From contig NZ_WOWP01000026.1 in NCBI RefSeq assembly GCF_009741375.1, forward strand, positions 1 to 64,000: 64,000 bases of DNA, read 5' to 3'. Each line of letters starts with the position of its first letter. The first letter of the stretch is position 1. The position numbers were made by a program, and so were the translations under genes. This DNA comes from Flavobacterium rakeshii (GTDB lineage: Bacteria; Bacteroidota; Bacteroidia; Flavobacteriales; Flavobacteriaceae). The notes below the pieces were generated by a model. The model had not been told where the DNA came from, ran no database searches, and was given only the letters and a program-made list of their open reading frames with translations. Of this stretch, positions 43,305 through 52,787 are shown one piece after another.

Positions 43305-45806
43305 ATGGCAAAAAGCAACAAAAAAAATACCGATAAAAAAGAAGCTAAACCTGCTTCAGAAAAAAAGAAATTTCAACTGTCAAGATCCCAAAAGGTTTTG
43401 TTGGGAGCACTGTTTTTCCTTTTTTCCATAGCATTGTTACTTTCATTTGTTTCCTATTTCCTCTATGGTGATTTTGACCAAAGCGGACTTACGGTTTTAG
43501 GTGACAGGCAGGAAAAAGTATATAACTGGCTGGGTAAGTTTGGTGCTTATCTTGCAGATTTATTTTTATACCGTGGCTTTGGTGTAGCATCGTTTATTTT
43601 TATTCGCTTTTTCTTTTTACTTGGCTCTTATCTGGTATTAGACTTACCTGTAAGCAAACTTAAAAAAACACTTTTCTGGGATTTATATCTGGCAATAATA
43701 CTATCTGTCTTATTCGGTTTCTTCAATAGCTATCTTCCTCAATTAGGAGGAGTTATAGGGTATGAAATAAACCTTTACATGCAGGACTATCTTGCTAAAA
43801 CCGGTACATTACTAGTTTTAATTTTTGGTTTGGTTGTATTTCTTATTCTTAGAATTAAAATCTCACCCGACGCTATTAAAGCTTACTTTGAAAAAAGACA
43901 ACAGGAAAGAGAAGCCGCCGAAGAAGAAAGAAAACTTCAGGAAATGGCTGCCGAACAGGCAGAAAGCAATTTCACTGCAGCTCCACTCCCAACTAATAAT
44001 AGTACAGTTTCGGATGAACCTGAGTATGACGAGGAAAATGACCCTGAACTTGAAAACATTCAATTAAAAACTACTGAGACTAAGTCGGCTTTTGAAATCG
44101 ACAAAGAATCACTAAAACCTACCATCAGCCATTCTTCAGAAATCAACCTTAATCCTAGTGTTAAGGAAAAAGAACCTGAAGCTACAGATGACGATACTAT
44201 TAAAACCGATGACGATACTTTTGTTATTGAAAAATCGGCAGAGGAAGATGTGGTAGAAGAAAATCTGGCATCAAAACTGGTGGCCGATTTTGGAGAATTT
44301 GACCCTACCCTAGATCTTTCAAATTATCAATCACCTTCTATCGAGCTATTAAAAGAATATTCCTCTGGCGGTATAACCATCAATCAGGAAGAGCTTGAAG
44401 AAAATAAGAACCGAATTGTAGATACACTTAAAAACTACAAAATTGATATAGCGCAAATAAAAGCCACAGTAGGTCCTACTGTTACCTTATATGAAATTGT
44501 ACCCGAAGCAGGTATCAGGATTTCAAAAATCAAAAACCTTGAAGATGATATTGCGCTGTCATTATCAGCTTTAGGTATTCGTATTATAGCCCCTATCCCT
44601 GGTAAAGGTACTATTGGTATTGAAGTACCTAATAAGAACCCTACTATGGTATCTATGAAAAGCGTTATCGCTTCTCCTAAATTCCAAAATGCCGAAATGG
44701 AACTACCAGTAGCATTAGGTAAAACCATTTCAAACGAAACATTTGTAGTAGACCTTGCAAAAATGCCTCACTTACTTATGGCTGGTGCTACGGGTCAGGG
44801 TAAATCGGTTGGTTTGAATGCTTTACTTACCTCGCTACTATACAAAAAGCATCCCGCAGAGGTGAAATTTGTATTGGTTGACCCTAAAAAGGTTGAGCTT
44901 ACCCTTTTCAATAAAATAGAAAGACACTACTTAGCAAAACTCCCTGATACGGAAGACGCTATTATAACTGATAATACTAAAGTTATCAATACATTAAACT
45001 CTTTATGTATTGAAATGGATAACCGTTACACTCTCTTAAAGGATGCAATGGTTAGAAACATTAAAGAGTATAACGATAAATTTAGGCAGCGTAAACTAAA
45101 TCCGGAAAACGGACACCGCTTCCTGCCTTATATTGTACTGGTTGTTGATGAGTTTGCCGATCTTATTATGACGGCAGGTAAAGAGGTAGAAACCCCTATT
45201 GCACGTTTGGCTCAGCTGGCACGTGCTATTGGTATTCACCTTATCATTGCAACACAAAGACCGTCGGTTAACGTTATTACAGGTATCATTAAAGCAAACT
45301 TCCCAGCAAGGATTGCCTTTAGGGTAACTTCTAAAATTGACTCACGTACTATTTTAGACAGCCAGGGTGCCGATCAGCTTATTGGTCGCGGTGATATGCT
45401 TTACACGCAGGGTAACGATTTAACCCGTGTACAATGTGCGTTTGTTGATACCCCTGAAGTAGAAAAAATAACCGAATTTATAGGTTCTCAAAAAGCTTAC
45501 CCTGATGCTTACCTTCTACCTGAGTACGTAGGCGAAGAAAGTGGCACTAATCTTGATAATGATATATCTGAAAGAGATGCAATGTTCAGGGAAGCGGCCG
45601 AAGTTATTGTTACAGCACAACAAGGTTCGGCGTCATTGCTTCAGCGTAAATTAAAACTGGGTTACAATCGTGCCGGAAGGCTTATAGACCAGCTGGAAGC
45701 AGCAGGTATTGTAGGTCCGTTTGAAGGCAGTAAGGCCCGTAATGTTTTAATACCTGACCTAACAGCTTTGGAGCAATTTTTTAAGAATGAAGAAAACAAC
45801 TTTTAA
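43305..45806 (+). CDS. ftsK: DNA translocase FtsK
   Basis: An 833-aa septal DNA pump. There are four transmembrane helices in the first 185 residues, an acidic low-complexity linker (about 190-340), and the alpha/beta motor with Walker A GATGQGKS (494-501) and Walker B VLVVDEFADLI. A C-terminal gamma winged-helix domain (about 765-830) reads KOPS-type signals (LLQRKLKLGYNRAGRLIDQLE). It coordinates chromosome dimer resolution with division. The lolA-like gene follows without spacer. Confidence 0.97.
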   Translation: MAKSNKKNTDKKEAKPASEKKKFQLSRSQKVLLGALFFLFSIALLLSFVSYFLYGDFDQSGLTVLGDRQEKVYNWLGKFGAYLADLFLYRGFGVASFIFIRFFFLLGSYLVLDLPVSKLKKTLFWDLYLAIILSVLFGFFNSYLPQLGGVIGYEINLYMQDYLAKTGTLLVLIFGLVVFLILRIKISPDAIKAYFEKRQQEREAAEEERKLQEMAAEQAESNFTAAPLPTNNSTVSDEPEYDEENDPELENIQLKTTETKSAFEIDKESLKPTISHSSEINLNPSVKEKEPEATDDDTIKTDDDTFVIEKSAEEDVVEENLASKLVADFGEFDPTLDLSNYQSPSIELLKEYSSGGITINQEELEENKNRIVDTLKNYKIDIAQIKATVGPTVTLYEIVPEAGIRISKIKNLEDDIALSLSALGIRIIAPIPGKGTIGIEVPNKNPTMVSMKSVIASPKFQNAEMELPVALGKTISNETFVVDLAKMPHLLMAGATGQGKSVGLNALLTSLLYKKHPAEVKFVLVDPKKVELTLFNKIERHYLAKLPDTEDAIITDNTKVINTLNSLCIEMDNRYTLLKDAMVRNIKEYNDKFRQRKLNPENGHRFLPYIVLVVDEFADLIMTAGKEVETPIARLAQLARAIGIHLIIATQRPSVNVITGIIKANFPARIAFRVTSKIDSRTILDSQGADQLIGRGDMLYTQGNDLTRVQCAFVDTPEVEKITEFIGSQKAYPDAYLLPEYVGEESGTNLDNDISERDAMFREAAEVIVTAQQGSASLLQRKLKLGYNRAGRLIDQLEAAGIVGPFEGSKARNVLIPDLTALEQFFKNEENNF

Positions 45807-45807
45807 A

Positions 45808-46452
45808 ATGTACAAATTAATCAGGGTAATAATAGTATTTTTTATCACCTTTTCACTTAGCGCACAAAACTCTCAAAAAGCAAAACAATTGCTGGATGAC
45901 GTATCTTCTAAAATTAAAGGATACGATAATATCGTTTTTGATTTTAAGTACAGTTATACTAATCCAAACAGTAACCTAAACCAGGAAACAAAAGGAAATG
46001 TTTGTATGCAGGGAGATTTGTATATTTTAAACTTTATGGGAATTACCCGTATTTTTGACGGTAAAAAAATATATAACATTGTTCCTGAAGATGAAGAAAT
46101 AACAATTTCAAGCTACGATAGTGAGAAAAAAGATGATCTTACTCCGTCAAAAATGCTTACATTTTTTACTTCAGGATACAAATACTCTTGGGATATACTA
46201 CAAAACGTAAAAGGGCGTAAAATACAATACGTTAAACTAAAACCTACTGAGGCAAAAGACAATGTTAAAGAGATACTTATAGGTATTGATATCCAAACAA
46301 AACATATTTACAACCTTATTGAGGTAGACGACGATGGCGGTAAAACTACATTTACCATAAATTCTTTTAAAACTAATCAGCCATTGTCAAAAAATCATTT
46401 TACCTTTACCGAGAGTAAATATCCTAATTATTATATTAATAGATTAGACTAG
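45808..46452 (+). CDS. lolA: LolA-like outer-membrane lipoprotein carrier
   Basis: A 214-aa periplasmic chaperone that shuttles lipoproteins from the inner to the outer membrane. Signal peptide MYKLIRVIIVFFITFSLSAQ, then the LolA half-barrel with KAKQLLDDVSSKIKGYDNI, KGNVCMQGDLY and the FDGKKIYNIVPEDEEI strand. I place the start at the ATG at 45808, one nucleotide after the ftsK stop; an in-frame ATG at 45787 inside ftsK would give a seven-residue longer leader and cannot be excluded. The next gene is an LptF/G permease. Confidence 0.88.
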   Translation: MYKLIRVIIVFFITFSLSAQNSQKAKQLLDDVSSKIKGYDNIVFDFKYSYTNPNSNLNQETKGNVCMQGDLYILNFMGITRIFDGKKIYNIVPEDEEITISSYDSEKKDDLTPSKMLTFFTSGYKYSWDILQNVKGRKIQYVKLKPTEAKDNVKEILIGIDIQTKHIYNLIEVDDDGGKTTFTINSFKTNQPLSKNHFTFTESKYPNYYINRLD

Positions 46453-46460
46453 TTTTTCCG

Positions 46461-47936
46461 GTGAAAATTTTAGACCGCTATATCCTCAAATCGTTTATAA
46501 CGACATTTGCCACTGTATTTATAATCCTGTTCTTTATATTTATATTACAGGGTGTTTGGCTGTTTATTGCCGAATTAGCCGGGAAAGATCTTGGTGTTTG
46601 GCTGGTAATAAAATTCCTTTTGTTTTATTCTCCAAAAATGATTCCGCTTGTACTCCCCCTATCCATATTGCTGGCGAGTATAATGACTTTTGGTAGTTTT
46701 GCCGAGAATTATGAGTTTGCTGCCATGAAATCGTCCGGTATTTCATTAGGGCGTGCCATGAGAGGACTTACCATTTTTATCATTTCTCTTAGTATTGTGG
46801 CATTTATTTTTGCTAACAATGTTATTCCAAAGGCAGAATATAAGTTTGTTAACCTAAGAAAAAATATTATCCAAAGACAACCTGCAATGGCTATTGCTGC
46901 CGGTCAGTTTAATGCTATTGGCGATGACTTTAATATTAAAGTTAATAAAAAGGATGGTGAAAAAGGCGAACAGTTAACAGGCGTCACTATTCATAAAAGA
47001 AAAAAAGGCGAAGAATATGCTACGATAATCAAAGCCGAAAGGGGTTTACTTACAAGTACTGAATCATCTAACCTGCTTCAATTAGAATTGTTTGACGGGT
47101 ATTACTACGAAGAACTGAAAACTAAAAACATAAAGGATGAGAAAAAAATGCCTTTTGCAAAAAGTACTTTCAGCAAGCAAGTAATGAATATTGATCTTTC
47201 CATGCTTAATAAAAACAACATGGACGAAGAGCAAATTTCACAAACAAACAGCATGCTTAATATCAGTGAACTGAATTACACTCTTGATTCTCTTCAAAAC
47301 AGCTATACTAAAGAAACACAATCAATTCACGACAATATAGTAAAGCGGACTACAAACACACTTTCACGTGAAATAAGCACTTCTGAAAGAGATTTGAGCA
47401 ATCTTGAAAAAGAAAGAGATACGCTTAAAAAAGATAAAAGTAACTTATTGAGCTTACTTACAACTTCAAAAAAACAAAGAATACTGGATATTGCTACAAA
47501 TAATACCACGAGCAACATCACCATAATTAAAAACAGTAAAGCTGCTCAAAATGAAAGAATGAAAAACATAAATAACCACTGGCTGGCTTTCTTTGAAAAG
47601 TTTGTTATTGCCTATGCCTGTATATTAATGTTTTTTATTGGTGCTCCACTTGGTGCAATTATCCGTAAAGGAGGAATTGGTCTTCCTATTGTTTTTGCCG
47701 TTATCATATTTATAATTTTCCACTTTATAAATACATTTGGTAAAAAACTGGCTCAGGAAAACGGTATACCTCCGTTTTTAGGTTCCTGGATGTCATCTTT
47801 TGTATTGACTCCGCTAGCCATATTACTTACTTACAGAGCTACCAATGATATTGGTATGATAAATATGGATTCTATAATCCATCAAATAACTAAACCTTTT
47901 CAAAAATTATTTAAGTTAAAATCAAACGAAGAATAA
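46461..47936 (+). CDS. LptF/LptG family permease
   Basis: A 491-aa subunit of the LPS export transporter. Three N-terminal helices (within about 10-120) begin MKILDRYILKSFITTF, the classical LptF/G start. A periplasmic beta-jellyroll (about 125-265) is followed by an unusually long coiled insert (about 275-365) and three C-terminal helices. The start is GTG at 46461. Bacteroidetes often encode two such permeases; which of F or G this is cannot be settled here. It moves LPS from the inner membrane to the Lpt bridge together with the LptB ATPase. Confidence 0.9.
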   Translation: MKILDRYILKSFITTFATVFIILFFIFILQGVWLFIAELAGKDLGVWLVIKFLLFYSPKMIPLVLPLSILLASIMTFGSFAENYEFAAMKSSGISLGRAMRGLTIFIISLSIVAFIFANNVIPKAEYKFVNLRKNIIQRQPAMAIAAGQFNAIGDDFNIKVNKKDGEKGEQLTGVTIHKRKKGEEYATIIKAERGLLTSTESSNLLQLELFDGYYYEELKTKNIKDEKKMPFAKSTFSKQVMNIDLSMLNKNNMDEEQISQTNSMLNISELNYTLDSLQNSYTKETQSIHDNIVKRTTNTLSREISTSERDLSNLEKERDTLKKDKSNLLSLLTTSKKQRILDIATNNTTSNITIIKNSKAAQNERMKNINNHWLAFFEKFVIAYACILMFFIGAPLGAIIRKGGIGLPIVFAVIIFIIFHFINTFGKKLAQENGIPPFLGSWMSSFVLTPLAILLTYRATNDIGMINMDSIIHQITKPFQKLFKLKSNEE

Positions 47937-47937
47937 A

Positions 47938-49071
47938 ATGTCTGCCGAAAATATAAAACTAAATACTATAGAAGAAGCTATAGAAGATATTCGCAACGGT
48001 AAAGTAATTATTGTTGTAGATGATGAAGACAGAGAAAATGAAGGCGATTTCTTAGCTGCTGCCGATAAAGTTACTCCCGAAATGATAAACTTTATGGCAA
48101 CACACGGTAGAGGCCTTATATGTACTCCCCTAACCGAAAAACGCTGTAAGGAGCTTAATCTTCATGCTATGGTAACTAATAATACCGACAGTATGGAAAC
48201 TGCTTTTACAGTATCTATAGACTTAAAAGGTAATGGTGTTACAACAGGTATATCTGCACACGACAGAGCCAAAACTGTTGAGGCATTAATAAAGCCGGAA
48301 ACAAAACCGTATGATTTAGGTCGTCCCGGGCACATTTTCCCTCTTATAGCTAAAGAAGGTGGCGTATTAAGGAGAACAGGTCATACAGAGGCTGCTATTG
48401 ACTTTGCGAGGCTTGCAGGATTTAGTCCGGCTGGTGTTATTTGCGAAATAATGAAGGAAGACGGTTCTATGGCCCGACTGCCTGAATTATATGAAGTAGC
48501 TCAAAAATTTGACCTTAAACTGGTTTCTATTGAAGATCTTGTTGCTTACAGAATGCAGCATGATAGCCTTATCCAGAAAAAAGAGGATTTTGAGGTTGAA
48601 ACCCGTTTTGGAACCTATAGATTAAGAGCCTATCTTCAAACAACAAATAAGCAAGTACATATAGCTTTAACTAAAGGTAGTTGGAATAAAGGTGAACCTG
48701 TACTTACAAGAATAAACTCTACACAGGTAAATAACGACATTTTAGGCACTTTAACAAACGATGCCGACAGAAAGCTTGATAATATGTTTAAACGTATTAA
48801 CAAGGAAGGAAAAGGCGCTATTTTGTTTATTAACCAGGAAGTCCAACCATCTGAACTTTTAAATCGTATTAAAGAATTAAAAGAATTGCAGTCACAAGGT
48901 GTAAATAAAGCTCCTCAGGTTAAGATGGACGTGAAGGATTTTGGTATCGGTGCACAAATTTTACATGATATTGATATCTCAAAAATACGATTACTAACTA
49001 ACTCTGCACAAACAAAACGTGTAGGTATGATAGGCTATGGCTTAGAAATAAGCGAGTATGTTGAATATTAA
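47938..49071 (+). CDS. ribB: DHBP synthase with degenerate GTP cyclohydrolase II domain (RibBA-like)
   Basis: A 377-aa protein. Residues 1-205 are a complete 3,4-dihydroxy-2-butanone 4-phosphate synthase: metal site DDEDRENEGD (28-37), HGRGLICTPLT, GISAHDRAKTV and RRTGHTEAAIDFARLAG. Residues 206-377 have the GTP cyclohydrolase II fold, but the zinc and catalytic segment is lost: near 252-290 the usual cysteines are replaced (for example NSTQVNNDILGTLTNDADRK), so this half should not open GTP. It makes the four-carbon unit of riboflavin. It starts one nucleotide after the permease gene. Confidence 0.9.
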   Translation: MSAENIKLNTIEEAIEDIRNGKVIIVVDDEDRENEGDFLAAADKVTPEMINFMATHGRGLICTPLTEKRCKELNLHAMVTNNTDSMETAFTVSIDLKGNGVTTGISAHDRAKTVEALIKPETKPYDLGRPGHIFPLIAKEGGVLRRTGHTEAAIDFARLAGFSPAGVICEIMKEDGSMARLPELYEVAQKFDLKLVSIEDLVAYRMQHDSLIQKKEDFEVETRFGTYRLRAYLQTTNKQVHIALTKGSWNKGEPVLTRINSTQVNNDILGTLTNDADRKLDNMFKRINKEGKGAILFINQEVQPSELLNRIKELKELQSQGVNKAPQVKMDVKDFGIGAQILHDIDISKIRLLTNSAQTKRVGMIGYGLEISEYVEY

Positions 49072-49157
49072 GAAAAATATTTTTTTCTTAACTCAAAGGA
49101 AATGAAAGGCTTAAAAAATAATGCGATTTTTTTTTATTTTTTTTACCTGAAATGTTT

Positions 49158-49186
49158 TTGAAAACCGGAAAAGCTTTCTATATTTG
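49158..49186 (+). promoter_or_regulatory. Strong promoter of tRNA-Ser
   Basis: TTG (49158-49160) and TATATTTG (49179-49186) are 18 nt apart, an ideal Bacteroidetes promoter. The tRNA begins 32 nt later. Confidence 0.75.
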
Positions 49187-49217
49187 CACCGCAATCAGGG
49201 AATGAGAGCGACATACT

Positions 49218-49302
49218 GGAGAAATGGCAGAGCGGTCGAATGCGGCGGTCTTGAAAACCGTTGACTGTAACAGGTCCGGGGGTTCGAATCCCTCTTTCTC
49301 CG
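49218..49302 (+). tRNA. tRNA-Ser(UGA)
   Basis: An 85-nt class II tRNA. The acceptor stem GGAGAAA (49218-49224) pairs with TTTCTCC (49295-49301), followed by discriminator G302. The anticodon loop CTTGAAA places anticodon TGA at 49252-49254, the long variable arm typical of serine tRNA follows, and the T loop is GGTTCGAATCC. CCA is not encoded. Confidence 0.96.
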
Positions 49303-49328
49303 CAAAAGTTTCAAATGAAACTTAAATC

Positions 49329-49362
49329 AAAACCTCAAAGTTTAACTTTGAGGTTTTTTGTT
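49329..49362 (+). terminator. Terminator of tRNA-Ser
   Basis: AAAACCTCAAAG (49329-49340) pairs with CTTTGAGGTTTT (49346-49357) and is followed by more T residues. Confidence 0.88.
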
Positions 49363-49480
49363 TTTAATCTAGTCCTTCCATAGGGGGTGCATCGTTCCCA
49401 ATCAGTAATAGCAAATTTTATTCTTGATTATTACATTTAAAATTATTAATTTATTCTTTCCAAAAAAAACGAATCACCCC

Positions 49481-51496
49481 ATGATAAAACTCCCCAGGCT
49501 TAGAACCACATTTAATAAAGGTGTTACTCTCCCCAGTTTACTTTTTATAATTTTTATAACGCTACTATCTGCTATTTACCCTCAACTAACTGAAAATGCT
49601 TTAAACGTTATAAAAGGTTTCATATTTGTTAATCTTAACTGGGTATATGTTTGGGCAGTTACCATATTTGTAATTTTCCTTGTTTACTTAATGTTCAGTA
49701 AATATGGTAATATTAAATTGGGAAAAAATGACAGTAAACCTGAGTATAGTTTTTTCTCTTGGATTTCAATGCTTTTTGCTGCAGGTATGGGGATAGGACT
49801 AATGTATTTTAGTGTAGCCGAGCCAATGCAACATTATTCTAACGAAATATTTTCAGGAAGCCATTATATTAACAGGGCAAAAAACGCTCAGTTATACACT
49901 TTTTTCCATTGGGGCATACATGCATGGGCAATATATGGAATAGTTGGCTTATCGCTCTCCTATTTTGCTTACAGGTACAGGTTGCCTTTATCTCTAAGAA
50001 GTTGTTTTTATCCTTTACTAAAAAACAAGATAAACGGAAAACTGGGTAATGCCATTGATATTTTTGCTCTATGCAGTACTTTTTTCGGTATCACTACAAC
50101 ATTAGGGTTTGGTGTGGTACAAATTAACTCAGGACTGCAAACATTAAATATAGTATCAGATAATAGTTTTACCAATCAAATTCTAATTGTAAGTATACTG
50201 GTTACTATTTCTATTATCTCTGCTGTTGCCGGAGTTAATAAAGGAGTAAAACTATTAAGTAATATCAATATAATTAGTGTAATTATTCTTTTACTGTTTG
50301 TTTTGTTATTAGGACCAACCGTATACCTATTAGGTAGCTTTACCGAAGGTATAGGTAACTACATTAATAACTTTTTTAATCTAACCTTTAGTACTCATGT
50401 TTATGAAGAGGAAACACTGCCTTGGTTTTACAATTGGACAATTTTATACTGGGCATGGTGGATATCATGGTCACCTTATGTTGGCTTATTTATTGCTAAA
50501 ATTTCAAAAGGGCGAACAATAAGGGAGTTTATTTCTGCTGTACTTATCCTTCCTACTCTATTCAACTTTATCTGGATGTCGGTTTTTGGCAACAGTGCCA
50601 TATGGTTTGATTTACATAATGCCAAAGGAGCTCTTAGCAGACTTGCCGATAATCCTGACGCATTAATGTTTCGCTTTTTAGAATACCTGCCCTTCCCTGC
50701 TATTGTGAGTTTTTTAGTCATTGCTATTATAATCATATTCTTTGTAACCTCTGCCGACTCGGGAATATTTGTAATGAACAGCATCGCTACAAAAAACGCA
50801 AAAATTTCTCCAAAATGGCAAACTGTATTATGGGGATGCCTGCTTGCAGTGTTATCGCTTTTCCTACTAAATGCCGGAGGATTAAAGGCTTTACAAAGCA
50901 TGACATTAATAACTGCATTACCTTTTTCGGTTATTATAATATTGTTTATGATAAGCCTTACTAAAGCACTAACAATAGATCGTAATTATTATGATCGGGA
51001 ATTTTCGGTATCAACTGTTTCCTGGTCTGGGGAGTTTTGGAAAGAGCGCCTAAAGCAAATTATCTCATTTAATGATAAAAACACTGTCGATGATTTTATA
51101 GAAACAAAAGTAAAACGTGCGTTCATTGAGCTACAGGAGGAGTTTAACAGCAATGAGATTGAAACCAAAATAAATGAGTATGAAAATCCAAAGAGAGTTG
51201 AAATTGAAATTCACTATGATATAGTAAATAACTTTATTTATGGTGTAGAAAACAAATCAAGAAGTGTTTCTGAATATCTTATTAATGAAGATAACTTACC
51301 TGATATAGATGAAAACAAAACCTTTTATCCTTATGCATACTTTGGAGATGCCCGTGAAGGATATGATGTTAGACTGTTTACAAAAAATGAATTAATCTCT
51401 GATGTATTAAAACATTACGAAAGGTTTATTGAAATTATAACCGAACAGAAAAACGAAATGTTTATTAGTAGTAATAATAACCAAAAAATGAAATAG
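49481..51496 (+). CDS. BCCT-family betaine/choline/carnitine transporter
   Basis: A secondary transporter of 671 aa with about 12 transmembrane helices in the first 500 residues. The BCCT signature region (WAWWISWSPYVGLFIAKIS) is near residues 325-345, and AAGMGIGLMYFSVAEP is the glycine-rich substrate segment. The 150-residue cytosolic tail is long, as in BetT, and may sense osmotic state. I start it at the ATG at 49481 (MIKLPRLRTTF); a TTG at 49424 would only add an AT-rich leader. It takes up compatible solutes. Confidence 0.92.
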   Translation: MIKLPRLRTTFNKGVTLPSLLFIIFITLLSAIYPQLTENALNVIKGFIFVNLNWVYVWAVTIFVIFLVYLMFSKYGNIKLGKNDSKPEYSFFSWISMLFAAGMGIGLMYFSVAEPMQHYSNEIFSGSHYINRAKNAQLYTFFHWGIHAWAIYGIVGLSLSYFAYRYRLPLSLRSCFYPLLKNKINGKLGNAIDIFALCSTFFGITTTLGFGVVQINSGLQTLNIVSDNSFTNQILIVSILVTISIISAVAGVNKGVKLLSNINIISVIILLLFVLLLGPTVYLLGSFTEGIGNYINNFFNLTFSTHVYEEETLPWFYNWTILYWAWWISWSPYVGLFIAKISKGRTIREFISAVLILPTLFNFIWMSVFGNSAIWFDLHNAKGALSRLADNPDALMFRFLEYLPFPAIVSFLVIAIIIIFFVTSADSGIFVMNSIATKNAKISPKWQTVLWGCLLAVLSLFLLNAGGLKALQSMTLITALPFSVIIILFMISLTKALTIDRNYYDREFSVSTVSWSGEFWKERLKQIISFNDKNTVDDFIETKVKRAFIELQEEFNSNEIETKINEYENPKRVEIEIHYDIVNNFIYGVENKSRSVSEYLINEDNLPDIDENKTFYPYAYFGDAREGYDVRLFTKNELISDVLKHYERFIEIITEQKNEMFISSNNNQKMK

Positions 51497-51506
51497 ATTT
51501 AAACAG

Positions 51507-51533
51507 AAAAGCCGGGCTAAGCCCGGCTTTTTA
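51507..51533. terminator. Bidirectional terminator
   Basis: AAAAGCCGGGC (51507-51517) pairs with GCCCGGCTTTT (51521-51531) around TAA. It serves the BCCT gene (+) and the Fe-ADH gene (-). Confidence 0.9.
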
Positions 51534-51551
51534 ATAGTAAGAATTAAAGTA

Positions 51552-52718
51552 TTACTTTAAAACCTCTGTTTGTGCATAAACAATTCCCTCGTAACAAGCG
51601 TTGTAAATTTCTTTTAAATCTTCTACACTCGGAACTCTAGGGTTAAAGCCGGTACAAGGATCTATTAAAGCGTTGTTTGCAATGTAATCCAAGTTCTTTT
51701 CCCAATTCTCTCTTGTAATACCAAACTCACTTATTGATGAAATGTTATTTACATTTTTCCTTAAACCTTCAATTGCCTGTGCAAGCTCTTCAGCCGTTTC
51801 TAAACCTATAGCTTTTGCTATTAGCGGATATTTATTTGTAGCAGCTGCATTAAACCTAATAACGTTTGGAAGGAAAATAGCATTAGCACAACCATGAGGT
51901 ATACCATACAATGCCCCTACCTGGTGAGATAAAGAGTGTACAATTCCTAACCATGCATTATTAAATGCTAATCCGGCCATAAAAGATGCATCGTGCATGT
52001 TTTGACGTGCTTTAATATTATCGGGGTTATTAACCGCTTCTTCAAGGTTATTAAATACTATTTCAAGTCCGCCTTTTGCAAGTACATCTGCATAATTATC
52101 ATCTATATTAGATACAAATGCCTCCACGCAGTTTGTTAAAGCATCTAAACCGGTGTTTGAAGTAACATGTGCCGGCATAGAAGCGCAAATTTCACCGTCT
52201 ACTATAGCAATATCCGGAGTAAGCTCATAAGATACTATAGGATACTTAACACCTTTATCCCTATCAGTTATTACAGCAAGCCCGGTAGTTTCTGTACCTG
52301 TACCGCTTGTAGATGGTATAGCGATAAACTTAGCTTTATTTCTTAATGTTGGTACACTAAATGGTTTGATAAGACTGTCAAATTCAATATTTGGATATTC
52401 ATAAAATATCCACATGGTTTTTGCGGCATCTATAGCAGAACAGCCTCCTACACCTACAATCCAGTCTGGCTGAAATTTTTTCATTACTTCAGCACCTTTT
52501 AAACAGGTTGCAGATGACGGGTCTTCTTCAACACCATCAAATATTCTTGATTCAACTCCGGCTTCTTTTAAAAAGGCAACTGCTTTTTCTAAAGTACCAT
52601 TCTTTTTCATTGACTGTCCGCCTGTAACTATTACAGCTTTGGTACCTTTTATGTTTTTTAATTCAGAAAGACTTCCTGCACCATGAAACACCTCTCCTGC
52701 AATAAATAATTTGCTCAT
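51552..52718 (-). CDS. Iron-containing (group III) alcohol dehydrogenase
   Basis: A 388-aa NAD(P)-dependent dehydrogenase. An N-terminal Rossmann-like half has VGVGGCSAIDAAKT, and the helical C-terminal half has the metal site. The Asp in GLDALTN and the two His residues of VHSLSHQVGALYGIPHG are present, but the second ligand, His in the usual DALTH, is Asn here (AAC on the minus strand). Metal binding or activity may therefore differ. It has its own -7 box and sits beside an AraC and the SufR-like regulator. Substrate unknown. Confidence 0.9.
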   Translation of the reverse strand: MSKLFIAGEVFHGAGSLSELKNIKGTKAVIVTGGQSMKKNGTLEKAVAFLKEAGVESRIFDGVEEDPSSATCLKGAEVMKKFQPDWIVGVGGCSAIDAAKTMWIFYEYPNIEFDSLIKPFSVPTLRNKAKFIAIPSTSGTGTETTGLAVITDRDKGVKYPIVSYELTPDIAIVDGEICASMPAHVTSNTGLDALTNCVEAFVSNIDDNYADVLAKGGLEIVFNNLEEAVNNPDNIKARQNMHDASFMAGLAFNNAWLGIVHSLSHQVGALYGIPHGCANAIFLPNVIRFNAAATNKYPLIAKAIGLETAEELAQAIEGLRKNVNNISSISEFGITRENWEKNLDYIANNALIDPCTGFNPRVPSVEDLKEIYNACYEGIVYAQTEVLK

Positions 52719-52744
52719 AATAAAATTGATTTTTAAATATGAAG

Positions 52745-52752
52745 CAAAGGTA
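52745..52752 (-). promoter_or_regulatory. -7 box of the Fe-ADH gene
   Basis: CAAAGGTA on the plus strand reads TACCTTTG on the minus strand, 26 nt before the ATG at 52718. Confidence 0.45.
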
Positions 52753-52787
52753 TATTACGGCTATAAGAGCATAGTATACAAACAGGA

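Noticed and set aside
49424..49480. TTG-started extension of the BCCT transporter
   Set aside because: Adds an AT-rich, non-conserved leader; the ATG at 49481 is a better start.
50476..50901. 141-aa frame opposite the BCCT transporter
   Set aside because: Antisense shadow of conserved transmembrane sequence.
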